DNA of 64,000 nt from Variovorax sp. OV700 (GTDB taxonomy: Bacteria > Pseudomonadota > Gammaproteobacteria > Burkholderiales > Burkholderiaceae_C): the NCBI RefSeq assembly GCF_900099805.1, contig NZ_FNDR01000010.1, forward strand, positions 1-64,000, given 5' to 3'. A program made the translations under genes and the position numbers. Positions 9,669-20,165 of this stretch are shown in pieces. Below the pieces are notes generated by a model that did not search any database, was not told the origin of the DNA, and saw only the letters and a list, made by a program, of their open reading frames with translations. Numbering within the stretch: the stretch's first letter is position 1; every line of letters starts with the position of its first letter.

Positions 9669-11786
9669 ATGCAGACCGCTGCGCTCCCCGTTTTTTCCGC
9701 CGTCGGCGCCACCCAGGCCGAGCGCCTGGCCGCGGCGCTTTCCGCGCTCAACGACGAGCAGCGCGCCGCGGTCGAGCATGGCGTCGGTACGGTGGTCGGG
9801 CGGGACGAGCGCCCGCTGCTGGTGATTGCCGGTGCGGGCTCCGGCAAGACCAGCACGCTGGCACACCGGGTGGCGCACCTGATTGCCGGCGGCGTCGACC
9901 CGCAGCGCCTGCTGCTCCTGACCTTCTCGCGTCGCGCGGCGCTTGAAATGGAGCGCCGCGCGGGCCAGGTGCTGGCGCGCGTCCTCGGGCTCAAGTCAGA
10001 AAAGCCGCCCGCGCTGCCGTGGGCCGGCACCTTCCACGGCATCGGGGCGCGCCTGCTGCGCGAGTACGCGGCGCACATCGGCCTGAACGACAACTTCACG
10101 ATCCACGACCGCGGCGATGCCGAGGACCTGATGGGCCTTGTGCGGCATGAGCTCGGCCTGTCGTCCAGCGTGAACCGCTTTCCGCGCAAGGGCACCTGCC
10201 TGTCGATCTACTCGCGCTGCGTCAACACGCGCGCGCCGCTGGCCGATGTGCTCGCAGAAGCTTTTCCGTGGTGCGCCGAGTGGGAGGCCGAGCTCAAGCG
10301 CCTGTTCGGCGCCTACGTGGAGGCCAAGCAGCAGCAGAACGTGCTCGACTACGACGACCTGCTGCTCTATTGGGCCGGCATGGTGGCCGAGCCGGCGCTC
10401 GCCGAACTGGTCGGCGCGCGTTTCGACCACGTGCTGGTCGACGAATACCAGGACACCAACCTGCTCCAGGCCTCGATTCTTCTCGCGCTCAAGCCCGATG
10501 GCCGCGGCGTGACAGTGGTGGGCGACGACGCGCAGTCGATTTACTCGTTTCGCGGCGCAACGATACGTAACATCCTCGACTTTCCGTTGCAGTTCTCGCA
10601 GGCCGCGCGGGTGGTCACGCTGGAGCGCAACTACCGCTCCACGCAGCCGATCCTCGACGTGTCGAACCGGGTCATCGCACAGGCCGCCGAGCGGCATGCC
10701 AAGACCCTCTGGACCGACAAGCCCTCGGCGGGCAGGCCGCAGCTGGTGCTGGTGCCCGACGAGGCGCAGCAGGCGGTCTGGGTGGCCGACAAGGTGCTGG
10801 CGCACCGCGAGGGCGGGCTGGCGCTCAAGTCGCAGGCGGTGCTGTTTCGTGCTTCCACGCACAGTGCGCCGCTCGAACTCGAGCTGGCCCGCCGCAACAT
10901 CCCGTTCGTGAAATACGGGGGGCTCAAGTTTCTCGAGGCCTCGCATGTGAAGGACCTGCTCGCGGTGCTGCGCTTCGCCGAAAACCCGCGTGGCCGCATG
11001 GCGGGTTTTCGCGTCACTCAGCTCATCCCGGGCATCGGCCCTGCCACGGGCACGCGGCTGCTCGACGCCATGGACCAGGCGGCCGATCCAGTGGCGGCGG
11101 TGCGGGATTTCGTACCGCCCTCGGCCGCGCGCGCCGAATGGGCGATGTTCGCCGAGGCCTACGCCGCGCTGTGCGCGCCTGCGCTGGCGTGGCCGGCCGA
11201 CGTGGAGCTGGCCGTGCGCTGGTACTTGCCGCACCTCGAGCGGCTTTATGACGACCCTTCCGGCGTGCGGCGCGGCGACGTCGAGCAGCTGGCGCGGCTG
11301 GCGTCGGGCTATGCCTCGCGCGAGCGCTTCCTGACCGAACTCACGCTCGATCCGCCCGAAGCCACCAGCGACCGTCCGGGCCCGCCCTCGCTCGACGAGG
11401 ACTACCTCATCCTTTCCACCATCCACTCGGCGAAAGGGCAGGAATGGAACTCCGTGCATGTGCTCAACGTGGTCGACGGCTGCCTGCCGGCCGACGTGGC
11501 GCAGGGCGCGCATGAACTCGAAGAGGAACGGCGGCTGCTCTACGTGGCGATGACCCGCGCACGCGACCATCTGCACCTGCTGGTGCCGCAGCGCTTCTAC
11601 GTGACGCAGCAGGCCGTGCGAGGCGACCGGCATCTGTACGCCAACCGCACGCGCTTCATCACCGAGGCAGATCTTGCGGGCTTCGAACAGCAGACATGGC
11701 CCGCGCCGCCCGCGCGTCCACCCGCCGTGCCGCCACCTGCCGCCGTGATCGATCTGCGCAACCGCATGCGCGCCGCCTGGAGCTGA
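9669..11786 (+). CDS. uvrD: UvrD/Rep-family ATP-dependent DNA helicase
   Basis: Superfamily 1 3'-5' DNA helicase used in repair and replication restart; 705 residues, near the E. coli UvrD length of 720. Motifs in order: GAGSGKT at 55-61 (Walker A), LLTFSRRAALEM (Ia), LVDEYQDTN near 258 (II), VVGDDAQSIYSFRGA (III), ERNYRSTQPIL (IV), STIHSAKGQEWNSVHV (V) and LLYVAMTRARDHL (VI). The start ATG at 9669 was chosen because the open frame to 9576 covers the leader. The chain ends in a proline-rich tail. The exact subgroup (UvrD, Rep or a paralogue) cannot be settled from motifs; the symbol is tentative. Confidence 0.88.
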   Translation: MQTAALPVFSAVGATQAERLAAALSALNDEQRAAVEHGVGTVVGRDERPLLVIAGAGSGKTSTLAHRVAHLIAGGVDPQRLLLLTFSRRAALEMERRAGQVLARVLGLKSEKPPALPWAGTFHGIGARLLREYAAHIGLNDNFTIHDRGDAEDLMGLVRHELGLSSSVNRFPRKGTCLSIYSRCVNTRAPLADVLAEAFPWCAEWEAELKRLFGAYVEAKQQQNVLDYDDLLLYWAGMVAEPALAELVGARFDHVLVDEYQDTNLLQASILLALKPDGRGVTVVGDDAQSIYSFRGATIRNILDFPLQFSQAARVVTLERNYRSTQPILDVSNRVIAQAAERHAKTLWTDKPSAGRPQLVLVPDEAQQAVWVADKVLAHREGGLALKSQAVLFRASTHSAPLELELARRNIPFVKYGGLKFLEASHVKDLLAVLRFAENPRGRMAGFRVTQLIPGIGPATGTRLLDAMDQAADPVAAVRDFVPPSAARAEWAMFAEAYAALCAPALAWPADVELAVRWYLPHLERLYDDPSGVRRGDVEQLARLASGYASRERFLTELTLDPPEATSDRPGPPSLDEDYLILSTIHSAKGQEWNSVHVLNVVDGCLPADVAQGAHELEEERRLLYVAMTRARDHLHLLVPQRFYVTQQAVRGDRHLYANRTRFITEADLAGFEQQTWPAPPARPPAVPPPAAVIDLRNRMRAAWS

Positions 11787-12103
11787 AACCGCAGGCCCTC
11801 CGCCTGGCAGGGTCACCGCTGGTGACGCACTGAAACACTTGCTGCCAAAGCGCCGCAGCGGCGGGCCGGCGTGCGCCGGCAGCTATGGAAGCTGTAGCGA
11901 AGTGGCGCCGGGGCCGCCTGCGCATGCTCCAGTGGAAAGCCCGACTATTGCAATACCGTGACAGCTTGGGCATAGTGAATCGACCTTGCCTCTTTCTCTC
12001 CCCTCTTTTCTCTTCTCCCCCCGACCCACATCTCATTTCGCCGGCCACGCTTCATTCCGGAGCGGGGTCATTTTCCCAACCGTCAATTCTCAGGAGGTCA
12101 TTC
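11787..12103 (+). other. 317-bp intergenic region between uvrD and hpf with hairpins
   Basis: No gene is apparent. Just after the uvrD stop there is a perfect hairpin GTCACC-GCT-GGTGAC at 11812-11826, then GCCGGC-GTGC-GCCGGC at 11865-11880. Neither is followed by a T-run. The right half holds a candidate hpf promoter at 11948-11976, then a pyrimidine-rich stretch (11990-12030) and a strong ribosome binding site, CAGGAGGTC, at 12091-12099. The pyrimidine-rich stretch in the hpf leader is conspicuous but unexplained. Confidence 0.5.
11948..11976 (+). promoter_or_regulatory. Candidate sigma-70 promoter of hpf
   Basis: TTGCAA at 11948-11953 and CATAGT at 11971-11976 are separated by 17 bp, the optimal spacing. 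This would place transcription start near 11983, giving a leader of about 120 nt before hpf. The -10 matches the consensus at four of six positions, so the call is moderate. Confidence 0.4.
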
Positions 12104-12433
12104 ATGAATTTGACGATCAGCGGTCATCACCTCGACGTCACACCTGCTTTGCGGACTTACGTCACGAGCAAGCTGGATCGGATCACACGGCACTTCGACC
12201 AGGTGGTCGATGTGAAGGTGCTCCTCACGGTGGAAAAGCAGAAGGAAAAGGAACGCCGCCAACGGGCGGAATGCAACATTCACGTCAAGGGCAATGACAT
12301 GTTCGCGGAGTCGAGCCACGCTGATCTCTACGCTGCGGTCGATGAACTGGTCGACAAGCTCGACCGCCAGGTGGTGCGCCACAAGGACCGCCTGCAGGAC
12401 CACCATCACGCGGCACCCAAGCGCGTGATGTAG
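12104..12433 (+). CDS. hpf: Ribosome hibernation promoting factor / sigma-54 modulation protein
   Basis: Small cytoplasmic protein that binds the 30S subunit and supports dimerisation or silencing of ribosomes in stationary phase. The 109-residue chain has the S30AE fold pattern: [31 protein letters not shown], then [40 protein letters not shown]. It is the short form without the long C-terminal dimerisation domain. The ATG at 12104 has AGGAGG about 6 bases upstream. It heads hpf-ptsN-hprK, a common order in betaproteobacteria, but a strong terminator separates it from ptsN. Confidence 0.92.
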   Translation: MNLTISGHHLDVTPALRTYVTSKLDRITRHFDQVVDVKVLLTVEKQKEKERRQRAECNIHVKGNDMFAESSHADLYAAVDELVDKLDRQVVRHKDRLQDHHHAAPKRVM

Positions 12434-12468
12434 ATAGCCACGGGCAAGGGCTTCGCGGCCCCTGCGAC

Positions 12469-12491
12469 AAGCCGCCTTTGGGCGGCTTTTT
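12469..12491 (+). terminator. Intrinsic terminator after hpf
   Basis: AAGCCGCC at 12469-12476 pairs perfectly with GGCGGCTT at 12481-12488 around a TTTG loop, and the 3' arm runs into a T tract. It lies 36 bp after the hpf stop on the same strand. This is the clearest plus-strand terminator in the window. Confidence 0.85.
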
Positions 12492-12568
12492 GTTGCGCGG
12501 TTTTTGTTCTTGCACCCCGGGGCCGCGAGGCCTCCGGGCAACATGTAGCCTAAAAGTAAGTAACAGGA

Positions 12569-12597
12569 TTGGGGTTTTTACCAAGCGGGTGCATAAT
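12569..12597 (+). promoter_or_regulatory. Sigma-70-type promoter of ptsN
   Basis: TTGGGG (12569-12574) and CATAAT (12592-12597) have a 17-bp spacer. The -10 matches consensus at five of six positions. Transcription would start near 12604, leaving a short leader to the ATG at 12618, which has no clear Shine-Dalgarno sequence. The position just after the hpf terminator supports independent transcription of ptsN-hprK. Confidence 0.65.
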
Positions 12598-12617
12598 CGC
12601 CCCCGACTTCCCCCACC

Positions 12618-13085
12618 ATGAATCGCCTCGCGTCCATCCTGCCGCCCGCTCAAGTGCTTGTGAGCGTTGACGCTACCAGCAAGAAGCGTGCTTTCGAAGA
12701 AGCAGGCTTGCTGTTCGAAAGCCTTCATGGCCTCGGCCGCGCCCTGATCACCGACAGCCTGTTTGCGCGCGAGCGCCTCGGCTCCACCGGTCTCGGGCAC
12801 GGCGTTGCCATTCCGCATGGCCGCATCAAGGGCCTGAAGGCACCGATGGCCGCGGTCTTCCAGCTCGCCAACCCCATCGGGTTCGATGCGCCGGACGAGC
12901 AGCCCGTCGGGCTGCTGATCTTCCTGCTGGTGCCCGAGGCGGCCACGCAGAAACACCTCGAAATCCTCTCCGAAATTGCCGAATTGCTGAGCGACGCCGG
13001 CCTGCGCGAGCAGATCAAGTCGAGCACCGATGCGGCTGCGCTGCACGGACTCATTGCCAACTGGCAATCGACGCAGGTCGCGTAG
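12618..13085 (+). CDS. ptsN: PTS IIA-like nitrogen regulatory protein PtsN
   Basis: EIIA-Ntr component of the nitrogen phosphotransferase system. It accepts phosphate from NPr and regulates potassium transport, carbon storage and other targets rather than sugar uptake. The 155-residue chain has the active-site segment GLGHGVAIPHGRIKGL, with phosphorylatable His67, followed by PVGLLIFLLVPE and HLEILSEIAELL. Its neighbour hprK and the wider beta/alphaproteobacterial pattern fit a regulatory PTS. kup, a potassium uptake gene of the type influenced by PtsN in enterobacteria, lies elsewhere in the window, but a link is only inference. Confidence 0.93.
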   Translation: MNRLASILPPAQVLVSVDATSKKRAFEEAGLLFESLHGLGRALITDSLFARERLGSTGLGHGVAIPHGRIKGLKAPMAAVFQLANPIGFDAPDEQPVGLLIFLLVPEAATQKHLEILSEIAELLSDAGLREQIKSSTDAAALHGLIANWQSTQVA

Positions 13086-13168
13086 AGGTGGTTGTCGCCC
13101 CGGCAGAGCCGCTTCGCGGTATTCTGGGCTGCTCCAAAACTGGGCGCTGAGCGCCGACTCCCCTACGC

Positions 13169-14128
13169 ATGAAGCCGACCGTCATCAGTGCCGACGCCAT
13201 GTTCGAGGAATTCCGCGGATCGCTCCGCTGGGAATGGCTCGCCGGCCTGGGTGCTTCCGAACGCCAATTCGACCCTGAGGTCATCAGCCGTGCCCAGTCG
13301 GCTGCCGATCTGGTCGGTTACCTCAATTACATCCATCCCTATCGCGTTCAGATCCTCGGTGCCCGCGAGGTGACCTACCTGACGCGCGGCAGCCAGGAAG
13401 ACTGCGCGCGTCGCATCGCCCGCATCGTCACCCTCGAACCGCCGATGCTGGTGCTCGCCGACGGTCAGGCCGCGCCGGACGAGCTGCTATCGATTTGCGA
13501 GCGCGCCCAGCTGCCGCTGTTTGCCACGCGCGAATCGTCGGCCTTCGTGATCGACCTGCTGCGGGCCTACCTGTCCAAGCATTTCGCGGAACGCACCTCG
13601 ATGCACGGGGTGTTCATGGACATCCTGGGCATGGGGGTCATGATCACGGGCGAATCGGGGCTCGGCAAAAGCGAGCTCGGGCTGGAGCTGATCTCGCGCG
13701 GCAACGGCCTGGTGGCCGACGACGCGGTCGACCTGTACCGGATCAACCAGAACACCATCGAGGGGCGCTGCCCCGACCTGCTGCTCAACCTGCTGGAAGT
13801 GCGCGGCATCGGCCTGCTCGACATCCGCGCCATCTTCGGCGAGACGGCGGTGCGCCGAAAGATGCGGCTCAAGCTCATCGTGCACCTGGTGCGGCGCGAC
13901 AGCTTCGAGCGCGACTACGAGCGCATGCCCTCGGCGCCGCTCACGCAGGACGTGCTGGGCATCCCGGTGCGCAAGGTCATCATCCAGGTGGTGGCCGGCC
14001 GCAACATCGCCGTGCTGGTGGAAGCCGCGGTGCGCAATTCCATCCTGCAGCTGCGCGGCATCGACACCTATGCCGATTTCGTGGCGCGCCACCACAAGGC
14101 CATGGAAAACGGCCGCGACGGGGACTGA
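13169..14128 (+). CDS. hprK: HPr kinase/phosphorylase
   Basis: Bifunctional enzyme that phosphorylates HPr on serine and reverses it; in proteobacteria it modulates the nitrogen PTS. The product has 319 residues. The N-terminal domain includes [18 protein letters not shown]. The P-loop GESGLGKS is at 161-168, followed by [11 protein letters not shown]. The family signature [21 protein letters not shown] and the C-terminal HPr-contact region [30 protein letters not shown] are present. It follows ptsN by 83 bp and converges on fur. Confidence 0.94.
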   Translation: MKPTVISADAMFEEFRGSLRWEWLAGLGASERQFDPEVISRAQSAADLVGYLNYIHPYRVQILGAREVTYLTRGSQEDCARRIARIVTLEPPMLVLADGQAAPDELLSICERAQLPLFATRESSAFVIDLLRAYLSKHFAERTSMHGVFMDILGMGVMITGESGLGKSELGLELISRGNGLVADDAVDLYRINQNTIEGRCPDLLLNLLEVRGIGLLDIRAIFGETAVRRKMRLKLIVHLVRRDSFERDYERMPSAPLTQDVLGIPVRKVIIQVVAGRNIAVLVEAAVRNSILQLRGIDTYADFVARHHKAMENGRDGD

Positions 14129-14136
14129 GGGGCGCT

Positions 14137-14160
14137 GCCGGGCCGCCGCCCCAAGGCGGG
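14137..14160. repeat. Remnant of the CCGGGCCGCCCCAAG repeat family between hprK and fur
   Basis: The sequence at 14138-14156 resembles the 15-nt core seen at 4909-4923 and 16256-16270, but with three extra bases (one added GCC unit). It fills the 35-bp space between two convergent stops and can form a GC-rich hairpin, CCGCC/GGCGG. It may act as a bidirectional transcription stop, although there is no T-run. Confidence 0.45.
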
Positions 14161-14163
14161 CCG

Positions 14164-14583
14164 CTAACGTTTGCTGGCGCAATCGCCGCAGAGGCCATAC
14201 AGCGACATGGCATGGTCCTGCAGGATCCAGCCCTTGTCCTTTGAAATCATCTGCTGGCGGCGTTCGATTTCCGCGTCGTAGAACTCCTCGACCTTGCCGC
14301 ACGAAGTGCAGATCAGGTGATCGTGGTGCGTGCCCTCGTTGAGCTCGTACACCGCCTTGCCGCTTTCGAAATGGCTGCGCTCCAGGATGCCGGCCTGCTC
14401 GAACTGGGTCAGCACGCGGTAGACCGTGGCCAGGCCGATGTCGGAGTGCTCGTTCAAAAGCACGCGAAACACGTCTTCGGCCGTCATGTGGCGCTGGCTG
14501 CCGGTCTGGAAGATCTCGAGGATCTTCAGGCGCGGCAAAGTGGCCTTGAGGCCGGTATTCTTGAGTTCGTCGATGTTGGCCAT
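14164..14583 (-). CDS. fur: Ferric uptake regulator Fur
   Basis: Iron-responsive repressor of iron acquisition genes, cytoplasmic dimer. The 139-residue chain has the winged-helix segment [15 protein letters not shown]...[11 protein letters not shown]...[19 protein letters not shown]. The metal-site cluster [16 protein letters not shown] has HHDH at 86-89, Cys92 and Cys95. A second C-x2-C is at 132 and 135 (YGLCGDC). The bamE gene is divergent 87 bp away, the usual arrangement in this family of bacteria. The fur promoter probably includes TATGAT at 14644-14649 on the minus strand. Confidence 0.95.
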   Translation of the reverse strand: MANIDELKNTGLKATLPRLKILEIFQTGSQRHMTAEDVFRVLLNEHSDIGLATVYRVLTQFEQAGILERSHFESGKAVYELNEGTHHDHLICTSCGKVEEFYDAEIERRQQMISKDKGWILQDHAMSLYGLCGDCASKR

Positions 14584-14632
14584 GATGGTTCCTGCGCCCT
14601 GGGCTGCGGGTGGGCCCCAAAGGGCCAGCCGC

Positions 14633-14649
14633 TACAATGGTCGATCATA
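14633..14649. promoter_or_regulatory. Abutting -10 elements of the divergent bamE and fur promoters
   Basis: On the plus strand TACAAT at 14633-14638 lies about 33 bp before the bamE ATG. On the minus strand TATGAT (14649-14644) lies about 60 bp before the fur ATG. Each matches the -10 consensus at five of six positions. No convincing -35 hexamer is seen for either, so the assignment rests on the -10 boxes and the divergent layout. Confidence 0.35.
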
Positions 14650-14670
14650 TCGCTACCCCCCATTTCTCCC

Positions 14671-15231
14671 ATGCCTGCCATTCTCCAACGCCGTCCCTGG
14701 CTGCTGGCTGCGGCCGTCGCCGCGACGTTCTGCCTCGGCGCCTGCAGCGGCTTCAGCGATCGCACGCGTGGTGCGCTGTCGGCCATCACGCCCTACAAGG
14801 TCGAAGTGGTCCAGGGAAATTTCGTGTCCAAGGAACAGGTCGAGGCCCTCAAGCCCGGCATGTCCCGCCAGCAGGTGCGTGAAATCCTCGGCACTTCGCT
14901 CTTGACCGACGTCTTCCACAAGGATCGCTGGGACTACGTCTTCACGATCAAGCGCCAGGGCGTCGATCCACAGGAACGCCGCCTGACCGTCTTCTTCAAG
15001 GGCGAGCTGCTCGACCGCTACGAAGGCGACTCGATGCCCAGCGAAGAAGAATTCGTCGCCACGCTCGACACCCGCAAGAAGAGCGGCAAGGTTCCGCCGC
15101 TCGAGGCGTCGGAAGACGAGCTCAAGAAATTTACGCCCAAGGAAGACGCCAAGAAAGCCGACGCCACCACGACGGCCACCAACCTGCCGCCGCTGCCGGC
15201 CGCATACCCCCCGCTCGAAGCGGCGCGCTGA
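14671..15231 (+). CDS. bamE: Outer membrane protein assembly factor BamE (OmlA)
   Basis: Lipoprotein of the BAM complex that inserts beta-barrel proteins in the outer membrane. The 186-residue chain starts with a lipoprotein signal ending LGAC, with lipid-accepting Cys25. The SmpA/OmlA domain follows: PYKVEVVQGNFVSKEQVEALKPGMSRQQVREILGTSLLTDVFHKDRWDYVF with RQGVDPQERRLTVFFKGELLDRY. The C-terminal 60 residues are charged and proline-rich, longer than E. coli BamE (113). The gene lies between fur and dapB, the standard Burkholderiales order. The longer upstream frame overlaps fur and is not used. Confidence 0.92.
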   Translation: MPAILQRRPWLLAAAVAATFCLGACSGFSDRTRGALSAITPYKVEVVQGNFVSKEQVEALKPGMSRQQVREILGTSLLTDVFHKDRWDYVFTIKRQGVDPQERRLTVFFKGELLDRYEGDSMPSEEEFVATLDTRKKSGKVPPLEASEDELKKFTPKEDAKKADATTTATNLPPLPAAYPPLEAAR

Positions 15232-15328
15232 GCACGCGCCAGACAGCGAACGAGCGAGGGCGGGCTCACCCGTCGAGTCGGGCGGGCGCGTACCGGTCTC
15301 CATGCCCCATTTCGAAGGCTGAATCCGC

Positions 15329-16189
15329 GTGACTGAAACCACTTCTTCCTCCTCTTCTTCTTCCATTTCCGAGTCTTCCACGCCTGCCCTCAGGCGCATC
15401 GCAATCGCGGGAGCGTCGGGCCGCATGGGCCACATGCTGATCGAGGCGGTGCGCGAGGCGCCCGATTGCCGCCTGGCCGGCGCGCTCGACGTGGCGGGCA
15501 GCAACGCCATCGGCGCCGATGCGGCTGCGTTCCTCGGCTTCACCAGCGGCGTCTCCATCGTGTCCGACCTGCGCACCGGCCTGCAGGACGCGCAGGTGCT
15601 CATCGATTTCACCCGTCCCGAAGGCACGCTCGCGCACCTCGCCATCTGCCGCGAACTGGGCGTGCAGGCGGTCATCGGCACCACGGGCTTCAGCGACGAG
15701 CAGAAGGCCGAGATCGCCGAAATCGCGAAGGACATCGCGATCATGATGGCGCCCAACATGAGCGTGGGCGTCAACGTCACCTTCAAGCTGCTCGAAATGG
15801 CCGCCAAGGCGCTGTCGACCGGCTACGACATCGAGATCATCGAGGCGCACCACCGCCACAAGGTCGATGCGCCCTCGGGCACCGCGCTCAAGATGGGCGA
15901 GGTCATCGCCGAGGCGCTGGGCCGCGACCTGAAAGAATGCGCCGTCTACGCACGCGAAGGCATCACCGGCGCGCGCGACCCTTCCTCCATCGGCTTCTCG
16001 GCCATCCGCGGCGGCGACATCGTGGGCGACCACACCGTGCTGTTCGCGGGCACCGGCGAGCGCATCGAAATCACCCACAAGTCGGCCAGCCGTGTCACCT
16101 ACGCCGAGGGCGCGCTGCGTGCGGTGCGCTTTTTGACGGGCCAGAAGGCCGGCCTGTTCGACATGTTCGACGTGCTCGGCCTGCGCTGA
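15329..16189 (+). CDS. dapB: 4-hydroxy-tetrahydrodipicolinate reductase
   Basis: NAD(P)H-dependent step of the diaminopimelate/lysine pathway. The nucleotide-binding motif GASGRMG is at 28-34. It is followed by [54 protein letters not shown] with the catalytic His/Lys, and [13 protein letters not shown]. The product has 286 residues, about 15 more than usual. The extra length is an N-terminal serine-rich stretch encoded by a TC-rich run. No start codon inside the core would keep the Rossmann motif, so the GTG at 15329 is the best start; GAAGG lies about 11 bases upstream. Confidence 0.9.
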   Translation: MTETTSSSSSSSISESSTPALRRIAIAGASGRMGHMLIEAVREAPDCRLAGALDVAGSNAIGADAAAFLGFTSGVSIVSDLRTGLQDAQVLIDFTRPEGTLAHLAICRELGVQAVIGTTGFSDEQKAEIAEIAKDIAIMMAPNMSVGVNVTFKLLEMAAKALSTGYDIEIIEAHHRHKVDAPSGTALKMGEVIAEALGRDLKECAVYAREGITGARDPSSIGFSAIRGGDIVGDHTVLFAGTGERIEITHKSASRVTYAEGALRAVRFLTGQKAGLFDMFDVLGLR

Positions 16190-16198
16190 AATGACGGC

Positions 16199-16280
16199 CC
16201 CCCGGCTTACCACTTCGTGTGTTTCGCCACCCCCCGTGGGTGAGGCGCGGCTCGCCTTGGGGCGGCCCGGCGGCGGCCGC
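16199..16280. repeat. GC-rich palindromic repeat between dapB and exbB
   Basis: The block contains CTTGGGGCGGCCCGG at 16256-16270, the exact inverse of the core found in the dppF insertion (4909-4923). Shorter palindromes around it include the C-run/G-run pair at 16230-16240. It fills nearly the whole dapB-exbB gap and ends a few bases before the exbB ATG, so exbB has no recognisable Shine-Dalgarno sequence of its own. Confidence 0.6.
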
Positions 16281-16285
16281 AACCG

Positions 16286-16993
16286 ATGAGCGTCCTCGAA
16301 CTGCTGACCCAGGGCGACGGCGTCAGCCGATCGGTCGCTGCGCTCTTGCTGGCCATGTCGATCTCCAGCTGGGTGGTGATTCTCTGGAAGGCCTGGCTGC
16401 TGCGCGGCGGCACGCGCGACGTGCTGCGCAGCATTGCCGCGTTCTGGCAATCGGCCACGCTCACCGATGCGGAGCAGCGGCTCAAGGCCTTCGACAGCGC
16501 CACGCTGGTGGGGCCGGCAGTCAGCGCCATCAAGAACGCGGCCACGGCGGATGCAGGCGGTGCAACGCTCGGCGCCACCACTGGCGACCGCAACCAGCGG
16601 CTCACGCGGGCCCTGCGCGGTGCTCTGCATGGCGCGCTGCGGCGCCTGCAGTCCGGCCAGATCCTGCTGGCCACGGTCGGCGCCACGGCTCCTTTCGTGG
16701 GGCTGCTCGGCACCGTGTGGGGCATTTACGGCGCGCTCTCGGGCATTGCCGGGCAGACCGGCGGCTTCACCATCGACAAGGTGGCCGGCCCCGTGGGCGA
16801 AGCCTTGGTGATGACGGCCTTCGGCCTGGCGGTGGCCATCCCGGCCGTGCTGGCCTACAACGTGTTCGGCCGCGTCATCGGCCGCATCGAAGCCGAGCTC
16901 GAGGGCTTTGCGCACGACCTGCTCGGCAGCTTCGGCAGCGCGCCGGCACCCGCCGCACCTCCGCCCGCGCGGCCCATGCCGGTCTCGGCTTAG
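16286..16993 (+). CDS. exbB: MotA/TolQ/ExbB-type proton channel protein
   Basis: Inner-membrane subunit that, with ExbD, uses the proton gradient to energise TonB-dependent outer-membrane transport. The product has 235 residues and three predicted membrane segments: an N-terminal helix SVAALLLAMSISSWVVILWKAW, then LATVGATAPFVGLLGTVWGIYGALSGI and PVGEALVMTAFGLAVAIPAVLAYNVF, both hallmarks of the family. A TolQ role is possible, but the partner's form and the absence of tolA/tolB/pal nearby favour ExbB. exbD follows 21 bp after the stop. No tonB is in the window. Confidence 0.88.
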   Translation: MSVLELLTQGDGVSRSVAALLLAMSISSWVVILWKAWLLRGGTRDVLRSIAAFWQSATLTDAEQRLKAFDSATLVGPAVSAIKNAATADAGGATLGATTGDRNQRLTRALRGALHGALRRLQSGQILLATVGATAPFVGLLGTVWGIYGALSGIAGQTGGFTIDKVAGPVGEALVMTAFGLAVAIPAVLAYNVFGRVIGRIEAELEGFAHDLLGSFGSAPAPAAPPPARPMPVSA

Positions 16994-17014
16994 CCCCGGC
17001 GGAGCACAGCAGCC

Positions 17015-17485
17015 ATGGCCTTCGGTCGCACCTCGCTAGGCAGCAGTGCCGCCGGTGGAGGGCGCGCGACGGGAGCCGGCGGGCAGCGGCCGCTGTCCGA
17101 CATCAACGTCACGCCGCTGGTCGACGTGATGCTGGTGCTGCTTGTGATCTTCATCATCACCGCGCCACTCATGGCCAGCTCGATCAAGCTCGACCTGCCG
17201 CAGACCGACGCCGGCCAGCCCAACGACACGCCCAAGTTCGTGAGCGTATCGGTCGATGCCTCGGGCAAGATCTTCTTCAACGACCAGGCGGTCAGCGACG
17301 AAGAGCTGGCCACCCGCCTCCAGAAAGCCGCGGCCGACAGCAAGGACACCGAAGTGCAGCTGCGCGCCGACCAGACCGTGCCCTACGGCAAGGTGGTGGC
17401 GCTGATGGGCATTGCCAACAAGGCGGGCTTGAGCCGGATCGGGTTCGTGACCGAGGCCGAGGCCGCGTCGGCAAAACCGCGCTGA
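17015..17485 (+). CDS. exbD: ExbD/TolR-family biopolymer transport protein
   Basis: Partner of the upstream ExbB. The product has 156 residues: a glycine-rich cytoplasmic N-terminus (about 28 residues), a single membrane helix DINVTPLVDVMLVLLVIFIITAP with the proton-path aspartate at residue 37, and a periplasmic domain ending in a KVVALMGIANKAGLSRIGFVTE motif typical of ExbD. GGAG lies about 12 bases before the ATG. An inverted pair of repeats begins 10 bp after the stop and probably ends transcription from this strand and the opposing glgP strand. Confidence 0.9.
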   Translation: MAFGRTSLGSSAAGGGRATGAGGQRPLSDINVTPLVDVMLVLLVIFIITAPLMASSIKLDLPQTDAGQPNDTPKFVSVSVDASGKIFFNDQAVSDEELATRLQKAAADSKDTEVQLRADQTVPYGKVVALMGIANKAGLSRIGFVTEAEAASAKPR

Positions 17486-17494
17486 GTGGCTTTG

Positions 17495-17611
17495 CTCCTT
17501 CCCCCTTTGGGGGAAGGTTGGGATGGGGGCACAGTGGCTTCCGATTCACGGCAGCGGTTCATTGAGCGCCGTCGTGCCCCCACCCCGGCCCTCCCCCAGC
17601 GGGGGAGGGAG
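17495..17611. repeat. Inverted pair of 38-nt palindromic repeats between exbD and glgP
   Basis: The arms 17495-17532 and 17574-17611 are diverged inverted copies. Each is a small hairpin of C-runs and G-runs followed by a GGTTGGGATGGGGGCAC-type tail. The same element type, with a similar paired inverted layout, occurs at 38211-38321. This doublet form recalls REP/BIME or REPIN elements. It sits between the 3' ends of convergent genes. Confidence 0.7.
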
Positions 17612-17629
17612 AAATACCGAAGGATCGAG

Positions 17630-20113
<2,484 letters not shown>

Positions 20114-20165
20114 GGGCTTCGATGAAAGGTTGTGGGGTTCAGGGGTTGTGGCGCCGTGGTGCAGA

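Noticed and set aside
11930-11960. Possible sigma-54 (-24/-12) promoter before hpf
   Set aside because: TGG and TTGC are present, but the spacing between the GG and GC pairs is 14 bases, not 10.
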